Positions 25,665 to 33,613 of a stretch of 64,000 nt of DNA are shown piece after piece. A program made the translations under genes and the position numbers. Source of the DNA: Ciceribacter sp. L1K22 (lineage in GTDB: Bacteria > Pseudomonadota > Alphaproteobacteria > Rhizobiales > Rhizobiaceae); NCBI RefSeq assembly GCF_017599385.1, contig NZ_JAGFPK010000001.1, positions 2,812,636-2,876,635 of the forward strand. Reading direction: 5' to 3'. How positions within the stretch are numbered: position 1 is the first letter of the stretch; each line of letters opens with the position of its first letter. A model generated the notes under the pieces. That model had not been told where the DNA came from. It did no database searches and saw nothing but the letters and a program-made list of their open reading frames with translations.

Positions 25665-27014
25665 CTAACCTCGAAGATAGATTTGGCTCGGGAGCCAGGT
25701 TGCGATCTGCGGAAAGACCATGATGATCACCATACCGAGCAACATGATCAAAACGAACGGCACGACAGAGCGGTAGATATCGATTAACCGGAAATCGGGC
25801 GGCGCCATCGCCTTCATGAGGAACAGATTGTAGCCGAAGGGCGGGGTCATGTAGGCGATCTGGCAGGTGATCGTGTAGAGCACGCCGTACCAGATCAGCG
25901 CGTTGTCGATCCCGAGATCGAGCTTGCCGACGAGCGGGATGTAGAGCGGCGCGACGATGACCAGCATCGCCGTGTCGTCGAGAAACGCGCCCATGACCAG
26001 AAACGACAGCTGCATCATGATCAGGATCTGCCAGGGCGACAGGCCTATATCGTTGACCAGCAGGTTTTCGATCGCGCGCACTGCACCCAGTCCGTCAAAG
26101 ACCGCGCCAAAGCAGAGTGCGGCCAGGATGATCCACATGAACATGCAGGAGATGCCGAGCGTCTGCTCGAGCACCCGGTTCCAGACAGCCTTCGTCAGGC
26201 GGCCCTTGTACCAGGCCGCGAACAAGGCACCCAGTGCCCCGACCGCCGAGCTCTCGACAAGGCTGGTTACGCCCATCAGGAAGAGACCCATCATCAGGAA
26301 GAAGATGACGAATGGCAGCACGCCGGCACGCGCAAGCTTCAGCTTCTCGACCATCGGCATGTCGCGCTCTTCCTTGGGAAGGGCCGGACCAAGCGTCGGA
26401 TTGAGGCGGCAGCGGATGATGATGTAGATGCAGAACAGCGTTGCAAGCAGCAGGCCCGGGAACACGCCCGCGAGCCAGAGCTGGCTGACCGGCTGGCGCG
26501 CGATCATGCCGTAGAGCACGAGAACGACGCTTGGCGGGATCAGGATCCCGAGCGAACTGCCTGCCTGGATGACGCCCGAGACCATGATCTTGTCATAGCC
26601 GCGGCGCAACAGTTCGGGCAGCGCGATCGACGCACCGATCGCCATGCCGGCCACGGACAGGCCGTTCATGGCCGAGATCACCACCATCAGGCCGATCGTG
26701 CCGACGGCGAGCCCGCCTGGCATACCGCCAAACCAGACGTGAAAGGCCTTGTAGAGATCCTCCGCGATGCCGGATTCCGACAGCATGTAGCCCATGTAGA
26801 TGAACAGCGGCAGCGTCAGCAGTGGATACCACTTCATAAGCTTCATGCCGGCCGAAAAGCCCATTTCGAAGCCGCCATTGCCCCAGAGCACGGCCGCAGC
26901 CACCACGCCAACGAAGCCGATGGTCGCGAACACGCGCTGCCCGGTCAGCATCGACATCATCATCGACGAGAACATCAGGAGCGCGATCATTTCATAGCTG
27001 AGGAAGTCGGTCAC
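25665..27014 (-). CDS. dctM: TRAP transporter large permease (DctM family)
   Basis: 449 residues, about 12 hydrophobic spans, sodium- or proton-coupled uptake subunit of a TRAP system. Family features include GMPGGLAVGTIGLMV and ASIALPELLRRGYD, and SSLGILIPPSVVLVLYG. The frame is open to 27194, but GTG 27014 overlaps the dctQ stop (GTGA), and the upstream portion is dctQ coding sequence. A 105-base gap with a small hairpin (25633-25647) separates it from dctP. Confidence 0.93.
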   Translation of the reverse strand: MTDFLSYEMIALLMFSSMMMSMLTGQRVFATIGFVGVVAAAVLWGNGGFEMGFSAGMKLMKWYPLLTLPLFIYMGYMLSESGIAEDLYKAFHVWFGGMPGGLAVGTIGLMVVISAMNGLSVAGMAIGASIALPELLRRGYDKIMVSGVIQAGSSLGILIPPSVVLVLYGMIARQPVSQLWLAGVFPGLLLATLFCIYIIIRCRLNPTLGPALPKEERDMPMVEKLKLARAGVLPFVIFFLMMGLFLMGVTSLVESSAVGALGALFAAWYKGRLTKAVWNRVLEQTLGISCMFMWIILAALCFGAVFDGLGAVRAIENLLVNDIGLSPWQILIMMQLSFLVMGAFLDDTAMLVIVAPLYIPLVGKLDLGIDNALIWYGVLYTITCQIAYMTPPFGYNLFLMKAMAPPDFRLIDIYRSVVPFVLIMLLGMVIIMVFPQIATWLPSQIYLRG

Positions 27015-27520
27015 GCGATCGGCCTCCCGATGGCAACCGCCAGATCCTTGATGAAGATCGACGTCGCCTGCAGGAAGGTGAGCAGGATGCCGATCACCAT
27101 GACAATCTTGACCGGCGCCATATAGGGGGACCAGGAGGAGTAGCTGGTTTCGCCGTACTGAAGCGCGTAGGTCGTGCTCGACACGCCGCCCCACAGGAGG
27201 AAGAACAGGTATACGAACAGCATCATGATCGTGATCACGTCAACGACCGCCTTGGTCTTCGGCGACCAGCGGCCATAGAGCAGGTCCATGCGCACATGGC
27301 TGTCGAGCTGAAGCGAATAGGCGCCGCCCAGGAGATAATAGCCAGCCATCACGAACTGCGCCATTTCGAGTGTCCAGTGCGCCGGCAGGAACATGCTCTT
27401 GGACAGGGAGGAATAGAGCAGGATGCCCATCATCACGAAGACGCCATACATGACGATCCGTCCGACGCGCCGGTTGAACGCATCGATCACGCGCACATAG
27501 GTCCTGATCGCCTCAGGCAT
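27011..27520 (-). CDS. dctQ: TRAP transporter small permease (DctQ family)
   Basis: 169 residues with four hydrophobic spans (for example IVMYGVFVMMGILLYSSL and AQFVMAGYYLLGGAYSL) and the LDSHVRMDLLYGR motif typical of DctQ. It forms the membrane complex with DctM. It overlaps dctM by four bases and starts 83 bases after the amidohydrolase gene. Confidence 0.9.
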   Translation of the reverse strand: MPEAIRTYVRVIDAFNRRVGRIVMYGVFVMMGILLYSSLSKSMFLPAHWTLEMAQFVMAGYYLLGGAYSLQLDSHVRMDLLYGRWSPKTKAVVDVITIMMLFVYLFFLLWGGVSSTTYALQYGETSYSSWSPYMAPVKIVMVIGILLTFLQATSIFIKDLAVAIGRPIA

Positions 27521-27603
27521 GAGCCACGTCTCCCGTTTTTATCTTCAATCGCATGCGTTCCCTCTTTTTTCTCGTATGCGCTTGCGTTGCTATTTCAGCC
27601 CGT

Positions 27604-28374
27604 TCAGGGGTCGAAGGCACCAAGGGCGGCATTGATGAGCCGCGCCAGATAACCGGCCGCCCTCTCCTGCCCGTCCACATCCGCGATCAGGTCGTTCCTG
27701 ACCTCGATCATGACATTCAGCAGACCGAACGGAAGAGCGTGAAGCCTCAGGCTGTGCGTCACCCCGTCGGCAGGACCATAGGGCTCGTTGCGCTCCACTC
27801 GGTAGCCCTCCGTCGCACCATTGAGCATGGCATCGGCGAGACGGCTGTCGTCGTCGTGCAGGATGCCGATTTCGACATCGCGGCGCTTTCCCATGTACAC
27901 GGGTGTGAAGCTGTGGATCGTGACCAGAACCGGCGCCGCGCCCCGCTGCCGGCGAAGCGCGATCTCGCTTGCGACCCGGTCGTGGAACGGCACGTAGAGC
28001 GCGGCCGTACGGGCGAACTTCTCCGCTGGCGAGAGGTCGCGATTGCCGGGTATCTCGTAGATTTCGCTCACCTCTGGCATCGCCGAAGGCGATTCCGGAG
28101 GTCGGTTGCAGTCATAGATCAACCGGGAAAATCGCTGTGAAATCAGCGTCGCGTCCAAAAGCTCCGCCATGCGCTCGGCAACGGCAAGCGCACCGGGATC
28201 CCAGGCAATGTGGCTGATCAGGGCATCTGACGAAAGTCCGAGATCGCCGACGCTGGCCGGCAGTCGTCGCGATGCATGCTCGCAGACGAGCAGCACGCGG
28301 CCCTGGCTCTCCGGCCTGTGCACCGCCACGGCTGCGCCGTCGCTTGCCGCCAGGATGTCCGATCGCGTCAGCAT
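27604..28374 (-). CDS. N-formylglutamate amidohydrolase-family protein
   Basis: 256 residues of the FGase family (PF05013), zinc-dependent hydrolases that release an acyl group from N-acyl-amino acids. Recognisable parts are LVCEHASRRLP near the N-terminus, IYDCNRPPESPSAMPE, and VTIHSFTPVYMGKRRDVEIG. No hut genes are nearby, so a role in histidine breakdown is unlikely. As first gene of an operon with a gamma-glutamyl ligase, it may hydrolyse the final gamma-glutamyl or N-acyl amide (inference). It is divergent from the RpiR regulator across 174 bases. Confidence 0.82.
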   Translation of the reverse strand: MLTRSDILAASDGAAVAVHRPESQGRVLLVCEHASRRLPASVGDLGLSSDALISHIAWDPGALAVAERMAELLDATLISQRFSRLIYDCNRPPESPSAMPEVSEIYEIPGNRDLSPAEKFARTAALYVPFHDRVASEIALRRQRGAAPVLVTIHSFTPVYMGKRRDVEIGILHDDDSRLADAMLNGATEGYRVERNEPYGPADGVTHSLRLHALPFGLLNVMIEVRNDLIADVDGQERAAGYLARLINAALGAFDP

Positions 28375-28440
28375 GTAAGGTTCCCCGAGGCTGGAATTCG
28401 AGAAAAGAATTCTTCACCTTCCTGTCACTGTCAATCGTGT

Positions 28441-28507
28441 TTCTGAAAAAATCTCTTCACGAAAAGGATTGACCCGGCCGAACTCCAGGGCAATAGTTCT
28501 GAAAAAA
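28441..28507. promoter_or_regulatory. Direct repeat pair in the rpiR / amidohydrolase intergenic region
   Basis: TTCTGAAAAAA occurs at 28441-28451 and again at 28497-28507, 56 bases apart. One copy is upstream of the predicted -35 of the regulator gene and the other lies at its -10/start region. They may be binding sites of the RpiR regulator, controlling both divergent units. This is pattern-based only. Confidence 0.45.
28469..28497 (+). promoter_or_regulatory. Candidate sigma-70-type promoter of the RpiR gene
   Basis: TTGACC at 28469-28474, a 17-base spacer, then AATAGT at 28492-28497. The regulator start codon is about 50 bases downstream. The -10 is weak. Confidence 0.4.
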
Positions 28508-28548
28508 GCGGCAGAAGCCGCACGCCGGGGAACAAGAAAGACATCCGT

Positions 28549-29421
28549 TTGAACGCAACGGCCAAAACCGTTTTCGACGCCATCCACGCGCGCTTCGGCG
28601 AGCTGACGCGCGCCGAACGATTGCTGGCCGAAAGCCTGCTCGACAACTACCCGGTGTCGGGCCTCGGCAGTATCACGACGATTGCCGAAAACGCCGGCGT
28701 GTCGACGCCAACGGTGGCGCGGATGGTTCAGAAACTGGGCTACAAGGGCTACGCCGAGTTTCAGGCGAACCTTCACCAGGAGCTCGAGGCAAGCCTGTCG
28801 AACCCGATCGCCAAGCACGACCGGTGGGCGTCGAATGCGCCCGGCATGCATATCCTCAACAGATTCGCCGACGCCGTGATGAACAATATGCGCCAGACGC
28901 TTTCGGGTCTCGACAGCGCCATGTTCGACAGCGTCGTCGACCTCCTCAGCGACCGCAAGCGCAACCTCTATTTCGTCGGCGGCCGCATCACCGGCGCGCT
29001 CGCCGAATATTTCTTCACCCATATGCAGGTCATCCGCCCTAAGACGGCGCTGATCTCGTCGAACACCAGTTCCTGGCCGCAGCACGTGCTCAACATGAGC
29101 GAGGGCGACATTCTGGTGATGTTCGACATCCGCCGCTACGAGGCCGACATGGCACGGCTGGCCGAGGCCGCCAGAAACAACGGTGTCGAGATCATTCTCT
29201 TTACCGACCCATGGACCTCGCCGGCAGCCAGGCATGCCCGCCACGTCTTCAAGATCGACATCGAGGCACCTTCAGCCTGGGACTCGTCCGTCGTCACGCT
29301 CTTCGTCGTGGAAGCTCTGATCGAGGCGGTGCAAAGCGCCGCTTGGAGCGAGACCCGCGAACGCATCAACACGCTCGAAGGCCTGTTCGAACAGGCCCGT
29401 CTCTTCCGCAAGCCTAAATAA
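28549..29421 (+). CDS. MurR/RpiR family transcriptional regulator
   Basis: 290 residues. An N-terminal HTH_6 domain (about 1-77, with ITTIAENAGVSTPTVARMVQ) is followed by a SIS domain (about 125-260) that in this family binds a phosphosugar or other small metabolite. The start is TTG 28549 with a poor AAGAAAG ribosome-binding site; no ATG lies near enough to give the conserved N-terminus. It sits between the minus-strand TRAP/ligase operon and the plus-strand ABC operon and could control both. Confidence 0.88.
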   Translation: MNATAKTVFDAIHARFGELTRAERLLAESLLDNYPVSGLGSITTIAENAGVSTPTVARMVQKLGYKGYAEFQANLHQELEASLSNPIAKHDRWASNAPGMHILNRFADAVMNNMRQTLSGLDSAMFDSVVDLLSDRKRNLYFVGGRITGALAEYFFTHMQVIRPKTALISSNTSSWPQHVLNMSEGDILVMFDIRRYEADMARLAEAARNNGVEIILFTDPWTSPAARHARHVFKIDIEAPSAWDSSVVTLFVVEALIEAVQSAAWSETRERINTLEGLFEQARLFRKPK

Positions 29422-29578
29422 CCGACGAAAGGAATGACACACAGAAGATCGACAAAGATATCAAAGGGATGAGGGGAAACACCGACGCTTGCGGCACGCG
29501 TCTGGCTTCCGTCACACAAGTATCATCGAAGACGAATAACAGTCGCGCCGACACGCGACACCAACAAGGAGAAAGACC

Positions 29579-30685
29579 GTGTTCCAGAACATCACCCGCC
29601 TTCTTTCCGCTACGACGGCGCTCGTCGTGGCCTCCACTTCCCTCGCCGTGGCAGAACCCAGCGCAGAGCTGATCGAAGCCGCCAAGAAGGAAGGCATGCT
29701 GACCACCATCGCCCTGCCCCACAGCTGGTGCGGCTATGGCGACGTCATCGCCGGCTTCAAGGCCAAGTACCCGGAAATCCAGGTCAACGAACTGAACCCG
29801 GACGCCGGCTCGGCCGACGAAGTGGAAGCCATCAAGGCCAACAAGGACAACAAGGGCCCGCAGGCTCCTGACGTTGTGGACGTCGGCCTCGCATTCGGCC
29901 CGCAGATGAAGGCCGAAGGCCTGCTCCAGCCGTACAAGGTCTCCACCTGGGACGAAATCCCGGAGAACATCAAGGACGCCGAAGGCTACTGGTACGGCGA
30001 CTACTACGGCGTTCTGTCGTTCATCGTGAACAAGGATCTCGTCGAGAACACGCCAGCCGACTGGGCCGATCTGCTGAAGCCGGAATATGCCGGCCAGGTC
30101 GCTCTCGCCGGTGACCCGCGCGCTTCCAACCAGGCTATTCTTGGCGTTCTTGCCGCTGGTCTCCACAAGGGAGCAAAGGCTGGCGAAGAATCCGGCAAGG
30201 CCGGCCTCGAATACTTCGCCGAGCTGAACAAGGCAGGCAACTTCGTTCCGGTCATCGCCAAGGCCGGCACGATTGCCCAGGGCGCGACCCCGATCGCGAT
30301 CGCATGGGACTACAACGTTCTCGCATGGCGCGACGAACTCGCCGGCAACCCGCCTGTGGAAATCGTCGTTCCGAAGACCGGTGTTCTGGCCGGTGTTTAT
30401 GTCCAGGGTATTTCTGCCTATGCACCGCACCCGAACGCTGCGAAGCTGTGGATGGAATACCTCTACTCCGACGAAGGCCAGAACCTGTGGCTCAAGGGCT
30501 ACTGCCACCCGGCGCGCTTCAACGCCATGGCAAAGGCCGGCAAGATCGACCAGGCTCTGCTCGATGCGCTGCCGCCGGCTGAGAGCTATGAAGCCGCTGT
30601 GTTCCCGACCGTTGAAGAGCAGAACGCCAACAAGGCCGTCGTCACAGGCGGCTGGGACAGCGTTGTCGGCGCCAACGTTCAGTAA
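29579..30685 (+). CDS. ABC transporter solute-binding protein (iron/polyamine-type)
   Basis: 368 residues with a Sec signal peptide ending in AVA (about residues 1-24). The mature protein resembles SBP_bac_6/PotD-type binding proteins (LPHSWCGYGDVIAGF, then YYGVLSFIVNKDL and the C-terminal AKLWMEYLYSDEGQ). GTG start preceded by AAGGAG at seven to eight bases. It is the first gene of an ABC operon continuing with two permeases and an ATPase. The 112-base gap to the first permease holds a strong hairpin. The ligand is not identifiable; candidates are polyamines, phosphonates or ferric chelates. Confidence 0.87.
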   Translation: MFQNITRLLSATTALVVASTSLAVAEPSAELIEAAKKEGMLTTIALPHSWCGYGDVIAGFKAKYPEIQVNELNPDAGSADEVEAIKANKDNKGPQAPDVVDVGLAFGPQMKAEGLLQPYKVSTWDEIPENIKDAEGYWYGDYYGVLSFIVNKDLVENTPADWADLLKPEYAGQVALAGDPRASNQAILGVLAAGLHKGAKAGEESGKAGLEYFAELNKAGNFVPVIAKAGTIAQGATPIAIAWDYNVLAWRDELAGNPPVEIVVPKTGVLAGVYVQGISAYAPHPNAAKLWMEYLYSDEGQNLWLKGYCHPARFNAMAKAGKIDQALLDALPPAESYEAAVFPTVEEQNANKAVVTGGWDSVVGANVQ

Positions 30686-30702
30686 ATCCGGCTGACATTC
30701 AG

Positions 30703-30729
30703 GCTCCGGTCCGCCTGGCGGACCGGAGC
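30703..30729 (+). other. Stem-loop between binding-protein and permease genes
   Basis: GCTCCGGTCCGCC at 30703-30715 and GGCGGACCGGAGC at 30717-30729 are complementary, giving a stem of 11 or more pairs with a tight loop. No T-run follows. Such hairpins after binding-protein genes commonly protect the upstream mRNA and reduce permease expression. Confidence 0.6.
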
Positions 30730-30797
30730 TTGCCATTTCCCCGCTTCTGCGCCTTACTTCATAAATTGTTTACCATGCCCGCCGCGAAGGCTCTCAC

Positions 30798-31673
30798 ATG
30801 ACCCAAGCTCCTCCCGCACGCAGGATGCGTTTGCCCCTGACATGGCTGGGCATCATGCCCTTCGTGATCTTCATCACGATGTTCCTGATCCTGCCGACGA
30901 TGCACATCGTCATCGGTGCGTTTCAGACCCGCGACGGAAGCTTCACCCTTCAGAACATCATCGACCTCAACTCCGGGACCATCCCGTCGAGCTACTGGAT
31001 TTCGGTGAAGATTTCGGTTGCCTCGGCCGCGCTCGGCAGCCTCATCGGATTTGCGATGGCGGCGGCCGTGGTGTTCGGTGCGGTGCCGCGGTGGGTCAAG
31101 TCGCCCCTTCTTACCTTCTCGGGGGTTGCCTCCAACTTCGCCGGCGTGCCCCTGGCTTTTGCCTTTCTGGCCACCTTCGGTCCTGTCGGCCTGGTCACCG
31201 TCTTTCTCCGCACCAATTTCGGCATCGTCTTGCAGCGGGATCTCGGCTTCAACATCCTGAGTTTTTGGGGCCTGACCGTCACCTATCTCTTTTTCCAGAT
31301 ACCGCTGATGATCCTGATCATCACGCCGGCACTTGAAGGCCTCCGCCGCGAATGGCGCGAAGCTGCGGAAATCCTTGGCGCGACAGCGCTGCAATACTGG
31401 CGCATGGTCGCCCTGCCGATCCTGTTTCCATCCCTTCTCGGCACGTTCGCACTGCTCTTCGCCAACGCATTCGGTGCCGTCGCCACCGCCATCGCGCTGA
31501 CCGGATCGAGCCTCAACATCGTGCCCATCCAACTCTATGCGCAGATCCGCGGCGACGTTCTCGGCAACCCGCACCTGGGTTACGCCATGGCCTTCGGCAT
31601 GATCGTCGTCACGGCGATCGCCAACGTCGTCTACATCTGGCTGCGCATCCGCGCCGAAAGGTGGCTGAAATGA
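30798..31673 (+). CDS. ABC transporter permease 1 (PotB type)
   Basis: 291 residues with six predicted membrane spans. The EAA loop that docks the ATPase is visible as EAAEILGATALQYWRMVALPI. The start ATG 30798 follows the intergenic hairpin. Its stop overlaps the second permease start (ATGA at 31670-31673). It forms the heterodimeric channel of the importer. Confidence 0.92.
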   Translation: MTQAPPARRMRLPLTWLGIMPFVIFITMFLILPTMHIVIGAFQTRDGSFTLQNIIDLNSGTIPSSYWISVKISVASAALGSLIGFAMAAAVVFGAVPRWVKSPLLTFSGVASNFAGVPLAFAFLATFGPVGLVTVFLRTNFGIVLQRDLGFNILSFWGLTVTYLFFQIPLMILIITPALEGLRREWREAAEILGATALQYWRMVALPILFPSLLGTFALLFANAFGAVATAIALTGSSLNIVPIQLYAQIRGDVLGNPHLGYAMAFGMIVVTAIANVVYIWLRIRAERWLK

Positions 31674-32461
31674 GCATCTGGGCACGCATTGCCGGCTGGG
31701 CCGCGCTGATCTTCGGCCTCCTTTACTTCTTCGTCCCGCTGGGTGGCCTCTTCGAGTTTTCGATGAAGGCCCGTCGCGGCGTCTACAGCTTCGACGCCTA
31801 CGTCAAGGTCTTTGCCGACCCGCAGTTCCAGCAGACGTTCGGCTATTCCGTGATCATGGCGCTGGTGACGATCGTCTTCGGCGTTCTGCTCGTCGTGCCC
31901 ACGGCCTTCTGGGTGAGGCTGAAGATGCCCTGGGCTCGCCCCTACGTCGAGTTCCTGACACTAATGCCGCTCGTCATACCCGCTATCGTCATCGTCTTCG
32001 GCTATATCAGGCTCTACAACACATCAAGCTGGCTGCCGCTGACGGGATCGGTGATCGGAACAAACCTGCTGCTCGCCTTTGGCTACACGATCCTTGCGCT
32101 GCCCTACATGTATCGTGCGGTCGATACCGGATTGCGCACCATTGACGTCGCGACTCTGACCGAGGCGGCGCAGAGCCTAGGAGCCGGATGGACAACGATC
32201 CTCGGCCGGGTCATCCTCCCGAATGTCATTCCGGCAGTGCTCTCCGGCGCTTTCCTGACATTTGCGATCGTCATTGGCGAATTTACCCTCGCCGCCCTTC
32301 TCGATCGCCCGGCCTTCGGCCCGTATTTGCAGCGCATTGGTGCCAACAAACCATATGAACCGTTCGCTCTTTCGGTGATCGCCTTCGCCATTACATGGGG
32401 TTGCCTGGCTCTGATTCAGCTCGTCTCCCGCTTCCAGAAATCCGCCCAGCGCCCGGCCTGA
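31670..32461 (+). CDS. ABC transporter permease 2 (PotC type)
   Basis: 263 residues, six predicted spans. The EAA motif reads LTEAAQSLGAGWTTILGRVI. The open frame extends far upstream to 31352 within the first permease gene, but ATG 31670 gives the expected cytoplasmic start and is coupled to the preceding stop. The ATPase gene follows after nine bases. Confidence 0.92.
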   Translation: MSIWARIAGWAALIFGLLYFFVPLGGLFEFSMKARRGVYSFDAYVKVFADPQFQQTFGYSVIMALVTIVFGVLLVVPTAFWVRLKMPWARPYVEFLTLMPLVIPAIVIVFGYIRLYNTSSWLPLTGSVIGTNLLLAFGYTILALPYMYRAVDTGLRTIDVATLTEAAQSLGAGWTTILGRVILPNVIPAVLSGAFLTFAIVIGEFTLAALLDRPAFGPYLQRIGANKPYEPFALSVIAFAITWGCLALIQLVSRFQKSAQRPA

Positions 32462-32470
32462 GGACATCCC

Positions 32471-33529
32471 ATGACATTCCTGACCCTCACCAGCATCCAG
32501 AAGTCCTTCGGGCCGGTCAAAGTCGTCCATGACTTCAACATGTCGATCGACAAGGGCGAGTTCGTCTCCTTCCTCGGTCCGTCCGGCTGCGGCAAGACGA
32601 CCGTGCTGCGCATGGTCGCCGGCTTCGAGACGCCAACGGCCGGCAGTATCGTCATCAACGGCAAGGACCAGTCGCGGCTGAAGCCGAACCAGCGCAACAT
32701 CGGCATGGTGTTCCAGGCCTATGCGCTGTTCCCCAACATGAATGTGTTCGACAACGTCGCCTTCGGCCTGAAGATCCACGGCATGCCGAAGCCGGACATC
32801 CAGAAGCGCGTCAAGGAAATGCTGTCGCTCATCCATCTGGAACATCTCGGCGAACGCTATCCCTACCAACTGTCCGGCGGCCAGCAGCAGCGCGTGGCGC
32901 TCGCCCGCGCGCTGGCGCCGAAGCCGCAGGTCCTCCTTCTCGACGAACCCCTGTCGGCGCTCGACGCCAAGATCCGCGTGTCACTGCGCGAGGAAATCCG
33001 TCAGATCCAGCAGCAACTCGGCATCACGACGATTTTCGTAACGCACGACCAGGAAGAGGCTCTGTCGATCTCAGACCGGGTGGTCGTGATGAATTCAGGC
33101 CGGGCCGACCAGATCGGCACACCCTTCGAGATCTACAACAAGCCCGCAACGCGCTTCGTCGCCTCTTTCGTCGGTACGCTGTCGACCATCGACGCCACTG
33201 TCGTCGACAGCGCATCGGGCAAGGCGAAGATCGGTGAACAGGTCATCGACCTGAAGCAGGCGCTTCCCGCCGCGCAGGGCGAGCGCATCCAGCTCGCGGT
33301 GCGGCCTGAAGCCGGATCGATCGCCGATGGCGCGAAAGGCGACTTTGCGCTGGATGGTCAGGTTACATCGAGCCAGTTTCTGGGTTCGGTGATCCGTACC
33401 CGCATCAATGTCGCCGGCAGCGTCGTGTCCTTTGACATGTTCAACGATCCGGGGGTCAAGCCACCGGCCATCGGCGACATGGTGTCGGTGAAGGTCGACA
33501 CCGCGCACGTTCACGTCCTGCGCGATTAA
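32471..33529 (+). CDS. ABC transporter ATP-binding protein (PotA/FbpC type)
   Basis: 352 residues. Walker A GPSGCGKTT, signature LSGGQQQRVALARAL, Walker B LLLDEPLSALD and switch histidine FVTHDQEEA are all intact. A C-terminal TOBE domain (from about residue 270) typical of spermidine/iron/maltose importers is present. It energises the two permeases encoded just upstream. Confidence 0.94.
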   Translation: MTFLTLTSIQKSFGPVKVVHDFNMSIDKGEFVSFLGPSGCGKTTVLRMVAGFETPTAGSIVINGKDQSRLKPNQRNIGMVFQAYALFPNMNVFDNVAFGLKIHGMPKPDIQKRVKEMLSLIHLEHLGERYPYQLSGGQQQRVALARALAPKPQVLLLDEPLSALDAKIRVSLREEIRQIQQQLGITTIFVTHDQEEALSISDRVVVMNSGRADQIGTPFEIYNKPATRFVASFVGTLSTIDATVVDSASGKAKIGEQVIDLKQALPAAQGERIQLAVRPEAGSIADGAKGDFALDGQVTSSQFLGSVIRTRINVAGSVVSFDMFNDPGVKPPAIGDMVSVKVDTAHVHVLRD

Positions 33530-33613
33530 ACCTCCGCCCCGATAAACCTTCTGCTCACGTTTCCCCGTCATTGTCTGCTGGCGGACAAAACGGGCAAGCC
33601 GAGGGAGGTGGCA

